33,659 nucleotides of DNA from contig JAJDOJ010000059.1 of the NCBI GenBank assembly GCA_022340215.1, positions 1 to 33,659 on the forward strand, read 5' to 3'. This document shows, piece by piece, positions 27,012-33,659 of the stretch (positions are counted from its first letter, which is position 1; every line of letters begins with the position of its first letter). The notes under the pieces are model-generated. The model did not search any database. It was given only the letters and a program-made list of their open reading frames with translations, and was not told where the DNA came from. The translations under genes were made by a program, and so were the position numbers. The stretch comes from Gammaproteobacteria bacterium (GTDB lineage Bacteria > Pseudomonadota > Gammaproteobacteria > JAJDOJ01).

Positions 27012-27726
27012 GGTCAGACATCTTCGTGTTCGCGCCTGGCGAACGGTCGAGGCGCAGCATCAGGTGTCGACGCGGAAGCTGGTGGACAGCGTCGAGGATC
27101 AGGAACTGCTGGAAGAGATCGTCGAGGCCCGGAAGCCACCCTTGCCGGACCATGCGAACCTGCACTACCTGCTGATCACCCCGTTTCGATATCCGCCTCT
27201 GGCGCACGGGTCGCGGTTCGGATCACGGCGCGAGCGCGGGATCTGGTACGGCGCCGAAACGATTCCGACCGGTCTCGCGGAGGTCGCCTACTATCGCCTC
27301 GTCTTTCTGCATGGATCCGACGCGGCCCTGGGCATGCTGCAGATCGTGCTCACCGCGTACTCGGCCATCGCGGACACGGATGCCGGTATCGACCTGACCG
27401 AAGAACCGTTCTCGGCATTCCGCCGCCGGATTTCCTCGAAGACGAGCTATCGGGATTCCCAGGCGCTGGGACGAGCGATGCGTGATGCCGGAGTGGTTGC
27501 TTTTCGATATCGCTCGGCGCGTGATCCCGGGGGCGGGGCGTGCCTGGGAGTCTTCGAGTCATCGGGATTCGCCCGGAAAACACCGACCTCCTACCAGACC
27601 TGGCACTGCTTCGCGACACGGGATCGGGTGGAGTTTCGCCGCGGCGCGTTCACACGCCAGACAATACACAAATACGAACCGCGTGATTTCCTCGTCCGAG
27701 GGCGTCTGTCGGCGCCGGCCGTGTAA
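26971..27726 (+). CDS. RES-domain toxin
   Basis: The 251-residue protein has the RES domain. Its conserved Arg lies in GSRFGSRRERGIWYGAE, its Glu in AEVAYYR, and its Ser in the FRYRSARDPGG segment. RES toxins of the MbcT and ParT kinds attack NAD+ or transfer ADP-ribose; which of these applies cannot be read here. I chose ATG 26971, which overlaps the antitoxin by 41 bases, because no standard start lies nearer the domain. Overlap and order (antitoxin first) are typical of this class. All domain residues seem present, so it is probably active. Confidence 0.88.
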   Translation: MSSSIWTQCAGSSEVRHLRVRAWRTVEAQHQVSTRKLVDSVEDQELLEEIVEARKPPLPDHANLHYLLITPFRYPPLAHGSRFGSRRERGIWYGAETIPTGLAEVAYYRLVFLHGSDAALGMLQIVLTAYSAIADTDAGIDLTEEPFSAFRRRISSKTSYRDSQALGRAMRDAGVVAFRYRSARDPGGGACLGVFESSGFARKTPTSYQTWHCFATRDRVEFRRGAFTRQTIHKYEPRDFLVRGRLSAPAV

Positions 27727-28043
27727 GCCGGGTGCGGTTGCACCGCCGTTGCGAGAAATATCTGGAATCGCCGTCTTGTTGGGAGGCACCGTTGATATCA
27801 GTACAGTCCAGACGTGTGTTCGCCGAAGATCTTCCGATAGTCTCCTGCAATGTAACCGGAGCGGCCAGTTCTGCATCGCTGGCATGCGGCAGTATCCGAT
27901 GTACAGTTCCCGCTGCGGAAATTATCGCATGCGTCATCGAGTTGGGCGAGCAGGTCGGCCTATCCGTCTTCCGACGCCCGGCGTACTACCGAAGTCGTAG
28001 GCAGGTCTGCATCGGTTCCTGCCCGTCATGCAGGTCATAATTC
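27727..28043. other. Gene-free stretch after the toxin gene
   Basis: Only short frames without family resemblance are present, on both strands. The base composition becomes more AT-rich toward the right, as the cold-shock leader begins. Confidence 0.4.
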
Positions 28044-28073
28044 TTGTGGAATATTGCAGGAATTTAGTGTAAT
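28044..28073 (+). promoter_or_regulatory. Putative cold-shock gene promoter with long leader
   Basis: TTGTGG (28044-28049) and TGTAAT (28068-28073) are 18 bases apart. They would give a leader of about 125 bases before the GTG start at 28205. A long untranslated leader is common in cspA-type genes, where it senses cold. The -35 match is weak. Confidence 0.35.
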
Positions 28074-28204
28074 ATGGATAGATTGTGGCGGCTTACTATC
28101 AGTCAGTTCGGTGGTTCCTTCAGCTTTTCTGCAGTTTCGCCCGCAATCTTTCTCCAAGAAACCCGCTGCAATGATCGAGTTCATCAATTATATAGGTTAC
28201 TACC

Positions 28205-28408
28205 GTGATTAAAGGTACAGTGAAGTGGTTTGACGATTCCAAGGGATATGGTTTCATTGCTCGACAGGATGATGGCAAAGACGTTTTTGTCCACCACAGC
28301 GCCATCGTCGGTGAAGGATTCAAGAGTCTCGCCGAGGGCCAAGAGGTAACATTCGAGGTGCAGCAGGGAGAGAAAGGCCCAAGTGCCAGTAACGTACAGC
28401 CTGCCTGA
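28205..28408 (+). CDS. Cold-shock domain protein, CspA family
   Basis: The 67-residue protein is one cold-shock domain, with the RNA-binding motifs KGYGFI and VFVHHSAI, and a KGPSASNV tail. These proteins bind single-stranded nucleic acid and melt RNA structure. The start is GTG 28205, with AGG about 8 bases before it, and gives the normal [10 protein letters not shown]-terminus. Which paralogue (constitutive or cold-induced) cannot be told. Confidence 0.95.
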   Translation: MIKGTVKWFDDSKGYGFIARQDDGKDVFVHHSAIVGEGFKSLAEGQEVTFEVQQGEKGPSASNVQPA

Positions 28409-28436
28409 CTATCGAACTAACACGCACAGCGTTCTA

Positions 28437-28467
28437 GGCCAAACACCGCTGCAGGTGGTATTTGGCC
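28437..28467 (+). terminator. Imperfect hairpin after the cold-shock gene
   Basis: GGCCAAACACC pairs imperfectly with GGTGGTATTTGGCC around GCTGCA, about 28 bases after the stop. Only a short AT-rich tail follows, so it is a weak terminator candidate. Confidence 0.45.
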
Positions 28468-28817
28468 ATTGTGCTCGACAACTTTCAGTCTGAAGAAACC
28501 TTCGGTTGTTGCCTGACACCAGGTGAAGCGCCTTACTATTTAAAGCTCCTCAACAGCGTGATAGGGCCGTGGCTTTAGAGTCCCAAGATAGGCGACTCTA
28601 AAGCAAACGATGCCGGACGTTCCAGAACTGGTTTTTCAGCCGCTGGTAGAAACGAGTGATTGATGCCAATTCATCAATTCTTGCAGAAGGTCCGCGGCAA
28701 CGAGTGTTCAACCGGGGGCGCCTCTATCATCGGTACCCTTTAATATTTTCCCAAGCCGTAATAGCGAGTTGGAACCATGTATTCCCTGACCACAAGTGAA
28801 CGCTACTCGGTGCCTAG
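28468..28817. other. AT-richer gap with an 11-bp hairpin
   Basis: No gene is seen in 350 bases. A perfect 11-bp inverted repeat, GCTTTAGAGTC (28572-28582) and GACTCTAAAGC (28594-28604), has an 11-base loop. It could be an operator, an RNA hairpin or the trace of an insertion. The composition is less GC-rich than the rest of the window. Confidence 0.45.
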
Positions 28818-29129
28818 ATGAGCCGCTACCAAACATCTGCCTCAAAAGGCACTGCGATTTCATTTCCTAAGCTTGAGTGCTGGAATCCGATAACGAAAGT
28901 GGCGACGATTGCGGCGGAAGTAAACAAAGAACGTGTTCTTTGCCGGATCTCTCTGGAGACATTGATAAAAAAGTTCGGCGCCTCAGCGGATGAGCCCATG
29001 CTGTCCGTAGTCCAGCATCGACCGATGATTCAGGATGCTGCGAGGAAGCTCCTCGATAACCAGGACTTTGAGGATGATGGATCTATTCTCATCCGCGCAC
29101 GCGACTTCAAACCGAACGCCAAAGTCTGA
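28818..29129 (+). CDS. DUF1488 family protein
   Basis: The 103-residue protein fits DUF1488 in size and pattern: ISFPKLECWNP near the start, VATIAAEVNKERVLCRISLETLIKKFG in the middle, and QHRPMIQDAARKLLDN followed by a final beta segment (DGSILIRARDF). The function of the family is unknown. It has an AT-rich upstream region and no strong ribosome-binding site. It lies alone on the plus strand between gene-poor stretches. Confidence 0.75.
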   Translation: MSRYQTSASKGTAISFPKLECWNPITKVATIAAEVNKERVLCRISLETLIKKFGASADEPMLSVVQHRPMIQDAARKLLDNQDFEDDGSILIRARDFKPNAKV

Positions 29130-29436
29130 ATCAATTGTCCGGGAGAGATATTCCAACAAGGGTTCGGCTCCAAGAACCAGGAATCCGTCGTAGCGGGTTG
29201 TCGAATTCGTGCTTAAAGGAAACCTGAACGCTTGGTCAGCTTCACGGGAAAATCGAACCCGGGCTCAGACGCTTCAGCGAGCCGGCCTACACGTCGTCGT
29301 CCAGTCGGGCTTCGATCCTCGATCGATCAGCATTCGAACAACACCCTGAGTAGCCAGATGGATGGGTGTGGATGGCTTCCAGAACCTGCGCTTTTTCGGT
29401 GAATAACGCGGAGAATCACCAACGGGGGTAGTGAAT
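29130..29436. other. Gene-poor stretch before the hydrolase pseudogene
   Basis: No family was recognised on either strand and no strong hairpin was found. Short frames exist but look random. Confidence 0.4.
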
Positions 29437-30754
29437 TCAGGTCTGTGGGATTACGTAGACCCAGGAGGGTGTGATGGCCGGCAGCGAGGCGAAGAGGGTG
29501 ACAGGCTGAGCGCAATCATACAGGAGGCGTCGGACGGAGATGAACTTGTGGGAACGTCCGATCGCGACGTACAGCGCCCAGTGATCCGCGTTGAGGTATC
29601 CCAGTAGGGTCGAACCGGGGACGATCTGGTCGTAAAAAGATGAGCTGGCTGTCGCTTCTCGCATCGACCCGTGCCAGCTTCCTGTAGCTGGACTTGAGCT
29701 CGGCGGAGATCTGCTCCTCGTCGGGCAGGGTGGCGAGCGAGTAATATCGGATGGTATCGGGCAGCGGGTGGTCGGCCAGCCAGCGCTGCCGGACTTCGGG
29801 TTTCAGGCTTTCCAGGGCGTATTCGTTGACGGGATCACACTCGGCGCCGGGGAAGTATTGCAAGAGGTCCACCATCGATTCGGACGCATCGTTCGCCAGT
29901 GGCGATCCACCCACTGCGCCCGCGGCCGAGATGACGGCCGCGACCCTGGTCTGCAGCTCCGGGTAGTGAACGATCGCTTCGAGGATGTCCGGGGTCCCAC
30001 TTGGAGTACCCGAGCAGCGCCAGGGGCTTGTCATCGTCCTGGTCCGGCATGCCCATGATCAGGTCGCGGATCTGCTTGGCGTTGCGCCGGCTGTCGGAGA
30101 GTGCATCGACCTCGAACAACGTGAAGTCGTAGCCGAATTTGGCGACGTGCGTGATAGAGGTGATCTTGGGGTCCAGGAAGCGCTTGAAACACGACCCGCC
30201 GATCCCGGGAATGGCGACGATACGCAGCCCAGATTTGCTCTGCCCGAGGTTGACCGGTCTGCCGTGCTCGGGCGGTTCATCCGACAGCTTGACCAACGCC
30301 GCATCGCACGGGCGGTAGTCGGGAAGCGATTCGCCGCGCTCCGCTGTGATATCCCGTCACGGACAGGTTTCCCCGGCACACACGCCCTCTTCGTCCCGTA
30401 GCGGCGTTGCGATTCCTTGCAATAGAGCCGCTATTACGCGTCATCGCGCCTTGCCACGAAACGAATATGACACACACCTTCTCGTGAAAACCTGTCCGCG
30501 ACGGGTATAGCGCAGAAGATCTCCCTGAAACGTGCGCGACCATCGAGCACGCCGGCCTTCGAGGCCCGCGTCAGGATCATTGGCGGGGTGTCGGTCGAGT
30601 AGCGGTTCAGCGGTGTGGAGACGCAGGAGAGAAGGCCCGTGCCGAGAACCGCGGCCATAATCGTCGTAAACAGCGAGCGACACAGATGATTCCAGCGCCG
30701 GGCGCAGGTTCGGGCTCGCCGCCGTCCCGAGGTGGGTTGTGTAGGCGTGATCAT
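29437..30754 (-). pseudogene. Broken alpha/beta hydrolase lipoprotein gene
   Basis: The gene reads from ATG 30754 (GGGAG upstream) with a lipoprotein signal ending LLSC, through GRARFREIFC, and then is cut by a 153-bp palindromic element at 30353-30505. It resumes in another frame with SLPDYRPCDAALVKLSDEPP and VAIPGIGGSCF, a hydrolase core. One extra base at about 29999 breaks the nucleophile elbow GYSKG. After LEAIVHYPELQTRVAAVISAAGAVGGSP..., an extra T in a run at 29634-29638 shifts the frame again before YDQIVPGSTLLGYLNADHWAL, the region of the catalytic His. Taken together this is about 385 codons of an esterase/lipase-like lipoprotein. Single-base errors in the assembly could explain the two point frameshifts, but not the insertion. 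Confidence 0.75.
30353..30505 (-). repeat. Second palindromic element, inserted in the hydrolase gene
   Basis: A 153-bp imperfect palindrome has ends CCCGTCACGGACAGGTTTCC and, inverted, CCCGTCGCGGACAGGTTTTC (18 of 20 match). TAT flanks both sides. On the minus strand its core resembles that of the other family: TTCGT..., AAGGCGCGA, AATAG, CTATTGCAAGGAATCGCAAC and GACGAA occur in the same order and at similar distances. The ends are unrelated in sequence. It interrupts a recognisable coding frame. Confidence 0.8.
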
Positions 30755-30916
30755 TCGGAACTCCCTGCAGGGAGAAACGATTGGATCACGCATCCAAACA
30801 GAAGCGCCTGGATGTTTTTGTCCGCAAAGGGCCTGTCTGTAAGCACAATACGCCCGCTGCCCGCTGTTTTCCCCTTGCGGGAGTTCAAGCCGGGAGTTAC
30901 CACCTGCGAACTGCGC

Positions 30917-30991
30917 TTACCGCCAGAGAATGAACAGCACGGTGAGCAGGGGGATGGCGGCAAGTACCAGCATTGCAAATACGATGTCCAT
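30917..30991 (-). CDS. Putative 24-residue membrane peptide
   Basis: A 25-codon frame runs from ATG 30991 to TAA 30917. It encodes a single hydrophobic helix: MDIVFAML at the start, a run of Val, Leu, Ala and Ile, a proline near residue 14, and a basic end (ILWR). Composition and shape fit a small inner-membrane protein. AAGAGA lies about 11 bases before the ATG, a weak ribosome-binding site. It lies in the same direction as, and between, two lipoprotein genes. It is too short for homology by eye. Confidence 0.5.
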   Translation of the reverse strand: MDIVFAMLVLAAIPLLTVLFILWR

Positions 30992-31136
30992 ATGGGTTGG
31001 ATCTCTTCGGTCCGTCACGTTAAAATAAAAGTCTTCCTTCCATATTGCGATTCCGGCAAATGGTCGAAACCCGTACTACAGTTCTTCAACGGGGGCCGAT
31101 GGCCGCCCGGCCGAAACACCGCCTGTCCTTCCCGGA

Positions 31137-31460
31137 TCAGAACTGGTCCTTCGGAAAAATCTTGAAGATGGCATCCATCACGCGCTGTGAACTGCCGCGA
31201 GCCGGTTGCGATTCCATCTTCTCCACGCGGTTGACCCAGTAGAGATCTCCATTGTCATCCAGGAGTACCTGCCATGCATTGGCCGGTGAAATGTCGCGCT
31301 CCATCAAGCGCGCCATGTCTGCAAGCACGCCCTCGGTTGCCGGGGCTCGGGCGAAATCCGGTGGGGGACGGACACCTTCATCCTTGAGTGTCGCCGTTGC
31401 ACAACTTGCCAGCACCAATAAGGTAGCGGCAAGTGCAATTAAACAACGGTGTGTCAACAT
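31137..31460 (-). CDS. Lipoprotein with a phospholipase D-like C-terminal tail only
   Basis: The 107-residue protein has a lipoprotein signal (LVLASC) and then a short linker. Its last 60 residues, MARLMERDISPANAWQVLL... to a C-terminal KDQF, resemble the end of outer-membrane phospholipase D or cardiolipin synthase-like proteins, which finish with an NAWxV, W, QPAR and PKDQ/Y pattern. Both HKD catalytic motifs are missing, so it cannot be an active phospholipase. I infer an in-frame deletion that joined the signal to the tail, or a small protein made from that tail. It may form an operon with the 24-residue peptide gene. Confidence 0.7.
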   Translation of the reverse strand: MLTHRCLIALAATLLVLASCATATLKDEGVRPPPDFARAPATEGVLADMARLMERDISPANAWQVLLDDNGDLYWVNRVEKMESQPARGSSQRVMDAIFKIFPKDQF

Positions 31461-31709
31461 GATCTTATCTGTTTCCTATACGCTACAGCATACCACCTTA
31501 CATAAGGCGGCAACACGAGAAAGCTCGCCATACTGCATAAATTCTGGATCAATAACGGGAAATGGGATGTCTCTTTATTGCAACAAAACTGAATCAAGTC
31601 GCGAAGCGGGCGAGATGCACGCAGAGGGTTACCTGCGGTTCAGCGCATCGCGACAAGGCAGTAGCGGAGGGTAGGGGCGAGTCGGGATGTGCCGATCCGG
31701 CAGGCCGTA
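31461..31709. other. Region upstream of the PLD-tail lipoprotein
   Basis: The 249 bases are locally AT-rich near 31470-31580 and hold no recognised gene. A promoter for the lipoprotein gene on the minus strand would lie here, but no clear pair of boxes stood out. Confidence 0.35.
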
Positions 31710-31869
31710 AGGCGATTGCCGGAAAATGACAGACCAGATCGCGCCGGATTTTCGTTCGTCATCGAGACGCGACAACAGGCGCATCGTCGAACGATGGAAC
31801 GGTTGTCGCAACACAGAAGACGGACGACAAAGACAAGCAGGAGGGTATGTCATTTGACAGAAATCGCCC
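31710..31869 (+). repeat. Palindromic MITE-like element, copy 6 (compensatory change)
   Basis: This 160-bp copy ends 11 bases from the stop of the mechanosensitive channel gene, which is on the other strand. Its apical stem is CATCGT-CGA-ACGATG, where an A-T pair of the other copies has become C-G on both sides. Left flank is TA, right flank CA. The right end carries TTGACA and the GACGACAAAGAC variant. Confidence 0.9.
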
Positions 31870-31880
31870 AAGGACTCTCC

Positions 31881-33659
31881 TCAGGAAGCGGTCTGCGGAT
31901 TTACGGGGAGCACAGGTGCTGACTCGTCTTCGAAGTAGAGCTTTCGCGGCGGCGCGGAGAGCCGGATTCCGGCCTCGTTCAGACGTTCCATAATCTGTGT
32001 GTTGAGCCGGGTCGCGTGTTCCAGGTAATCCCAGTATTCGGGTGGGTGGTACCAGTAGATTACGAGGAAATTCAGGTATTCCTCTGTCAGGTCATTGAAA
32101 TAGACGCGCGGCGGAAAGTCCGGCTGGTTGATGGCCTCGTTGGGATGAGGGATGGGTTCGACCTTCACCTCCAACGTGTTGAAAGTGGACTCCCCGTTCT
32201 CCGACGCTGGGGTCTCGTCACCGGCATTCGCGGGTACGGCCACGATCTCCCGAAGGATCTCGAGCGCCTCGCCGATCTTCCCCGGAGGCGTGTCGACGGA
32301 GATCCTGACATTGAATTTGCGTTGGATGAAAGGTCGCTTGGCGACGTTGACGACGTCCTCGCTCGCCATCTTCTCGTTGGGTATTGTCGTGACGGGGCCG
32401 CTGAGGAGCCGGATCTTGGTCGAGCGCAGACCGATCTCCTCGACCACGCCGTCATGGCCCATGACGTTGATCCGGTGGCCCACCTCGTAGGGCTTGTCCA
32501 TGTAGATCATCAGGCTGCCCAGCAGGTTCTTGAGCGTGTCCTGGGTCGCCAGGGCAATGGCGAGGCCGCCGATACTCACACCGGCGACGAGCCCGAGCAG
32601 GGGAACGCCGATCAGACTGGCTCCGTAGAAGATGACCACGATGGCCAGCGCAATGCCGATGATACGGCCCACCAGGCGGAGCAGATGGGCATTGAGCCCC
32701 CCCTCGGGTACGGAGGGCGAGGCGATGATCAGCTCGGCCAGCAGCAGCGGCACCAGCCAGACGGTCCACGCCGCCGCCAGTACGGCAATCGCCCCCGCGG
32801 CCAGTATGAGCCATACGGCGACCGTTCCAGTGAGGTTCAGGATATGGAAGTTGGCCAGTCTGATGAAGATGGGCAGGATGATCAGCAGGAACACGGGCAG
32901 GACGAGCCGGCGCAGGTATTGCCACACGGGTTGCCGAGCGGGATGGGTCCGGATCAGTCGACGCAGGAGCAGGAGAAAGCCCGCTACGAGCAGCAGCATG
33001 GACGCCAGCCCCAGCCATTTCCATAGACCCTGTCCGAGAAACGTCGACCTCAGGCCGGTGGGCAGGTCCTCTGTGATCCGCATCGGGATCATCCAGCCGG
33101 GCTTGTTGGCGAGCTTCCCGACAAGGTCGGGCAACGGGACGTCCCGCGTATAAGGCAGATGCTTCGACCGGTCGTAGAATTCCTCGGCGCGGGAGACCGT
33201 ATCCGGTGAAAACAGGAACTCCCCGGCGCGTTCCCCCTCATCGACCCGCACGAGCGAGATCTCGGTGTGCGGAATGGTGTAGACGGCGGGCGCATCGGCC
33301 TCATAGGACTCCGCGTCCGGGATCTTTTCGCGAGGGGGCAGCGCTAACCGCGACAGGACTTCGTACAGATGGATTGCCGCGGACACCCCCACCTGAGGGC
33401 GGCTGGCCACCGGCACTTCGGACACGTCGACGGCGCGAAGCACCTGGCGAAGCGTCGTCCGTTGACTGAGGAATCCGCTGTAGGTCGGATTGTCCCACAA
33501 CTCTTCCTGGCCGAAGCGAATGGCCCGATCCACCTGCTCGATAAGACCATAGATTGTGCCGCCCGGACTGGAGGTGTCGAGCGGTTCCAGCGGATACGGT
33601 TCTTCGGCGCTGACGATGGAGGGGAGAAGGAGAAACGCGACGAAGACTGCGCCAATCTG
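31881..33659 (-). CDS. MscS-family mechanosensitive channel, 5' end cut by window
   Basis: The frame is open to the right edge, giving at least 592 residues. The first visible part is a signal peptide (FLLLPSIVSAEE). A periplasmic N-terminal domain of about 170 residues follows, then several membrane helices and the MscS pore helix (GVSIGGLAIALATQDTLKNLLGS). The cytoplasmic beta domain has YEVGHRINVMGHDGVVEEIGLRSTKIRL and IPNEKMASEDVVN. The channel should release solutes on osmotic downshock. It is larger than E. coli MscS (286 residues) and resembles YbdG/YnaI-like or longer homologs. Copy 6 follows its stop. Confidence 0.93.
   Translation of the reverse strand, partial: QIGAVFVAFLLLPSIVSAEEPYPLEPLDTSSPGGTIYGLIEQVDRAIRFGQEELWDNPTYSGFLSQRTTLRQVLRAVDVSEVPVASRPQVGVSAAIHLYEVLSRLALPPREKIPDAESYEADAPAVYTIPHTEISLVRVDEGERAGEFLFSPDTVSRAEEFYDRSKHLPYTRDVPLPDLVGKLANKPGWMIPMRITEDLPTGLRSTFLGQGLWKWLGLASMLLLVAGFLLLLRRLIRTHPARQPVWQYLRRLVLPVFLLIILPIFIRLANFHILNLTGTVAVWLILAAGAIAVLAAAWTVWLVPLLLAELIIASPSVPEGGLNAHLLRLVGRIIGIALAIVVIFYGASLIGVPLLGLVAGVSIGGLAIALATQDTLKNLLGSLMIYMDKPYEVGHRINVMGHDGVVEEIGLRSTKIRLLSGPVTTIPNEKMASEDVVNVAKRPFIQRKFNVRISVDTPPGKIGEALEILREIVAVPANAGDETPASENGESTFNTLEVKVEPIPHPNEAINQPDFPPRVYFNDLTEEYLNFLVIYWYHPPEYWDYLEHATRLNTQIMERLNEAGIRLSAPPRKLYFEDESAPVLPVNPQTAS

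Noticed and set aside
27732-28040. Short frames after the toxin gene
   Set aside because: They have odd composition, rich in Arg, Ser and Cys, no ribosome-binding site and no family likeness.

Overview
This GC-rich window reads as chromosomal DNA of a gammaproteobacterium, from bulk gene content and local gene order: hflD-mnmA, clpS-clpA beside infA, fabD-fabG-acpP-fabF-pabC-mltG-tmk-holB-pilZ, sucA-sucB, and a RelA-type (p)ppGpp synthetase. A periplasmic protein with two thioredoxin-like domains, of the kind called SoxW-like, is compatible with a sulfur oxidiser, but the window does not prove that lifestyle. No rRNA, tRNA or CRISPR was seen.

Layout. 1-124 is the tail of a gene that may be a transposase. 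593-1654 (+) is the double-thioredoxin protein, followed by a strong bidirectional terminator. 1716-2330 is an odd locus where the coding signal seems to change strand. 2349-7330 (-) holds a DUF423 membrane protein, acnA, hflD and mnmA. 7668-10278 (+) is clpS-clpA, tail to tail with infA (-). 11274-19028 (+) is a long fatty-acid, cell-wall and replication cluster whose usual plsX and fabH are absent. 19224-23388 (+) is sucA-sucB without lpd, then a YjbQ-family gene and relA. 26619-27726 (+) is an Xre/MbcA-RES toxin-antitoxin pair with a clear promoter. A less gene-dense stretch follows, with a cold-shock gene and a DUF1488 gene. 29437-31460 (-) is a decaying lipoprotein region: a broken alpha/beta hydrolase, a 24-residue membrane peptide and a truncated phospholipase D-like lipoprotein. 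A mechanosensitive channel gene (-) runs off the right edge.

The most striking signal is not a gene. Six copies of a 158-173 bp imperfect palindrome lie between genes at 227, 10281, 11011, 13184, 23418 and 31710. They share about 26 bp terminal inverted repeats and near-invariant TA (TT in copy 1, TA/CA in copy 6) flanks, and all lie in the same orientation. One copy shows a compensatory base-pair change in the apical stem. A seventh palindrome at 30353-30505 has different ends but a similar core, and it interrupts the hydrolase gene, which is direct evidence of mobility. I read these as two related families of MITE-like elements that may have been moved by an IS630/Tc1-type transposase. The sequence alone does not show whether they also act as RNA hairpins at gene ends.

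The housekeeping genes cover the TCA cycle (AcnA, SucAB), fatty-acid elongation (FabD, FabG, AcpP, FabF), protein quality control (ClpSA), translation and tRNA modification (IF-1, MnmA) and stress signalling (RelA). The elements sit in the gaps between these blocks and often touch a stop codon or a promoter region.
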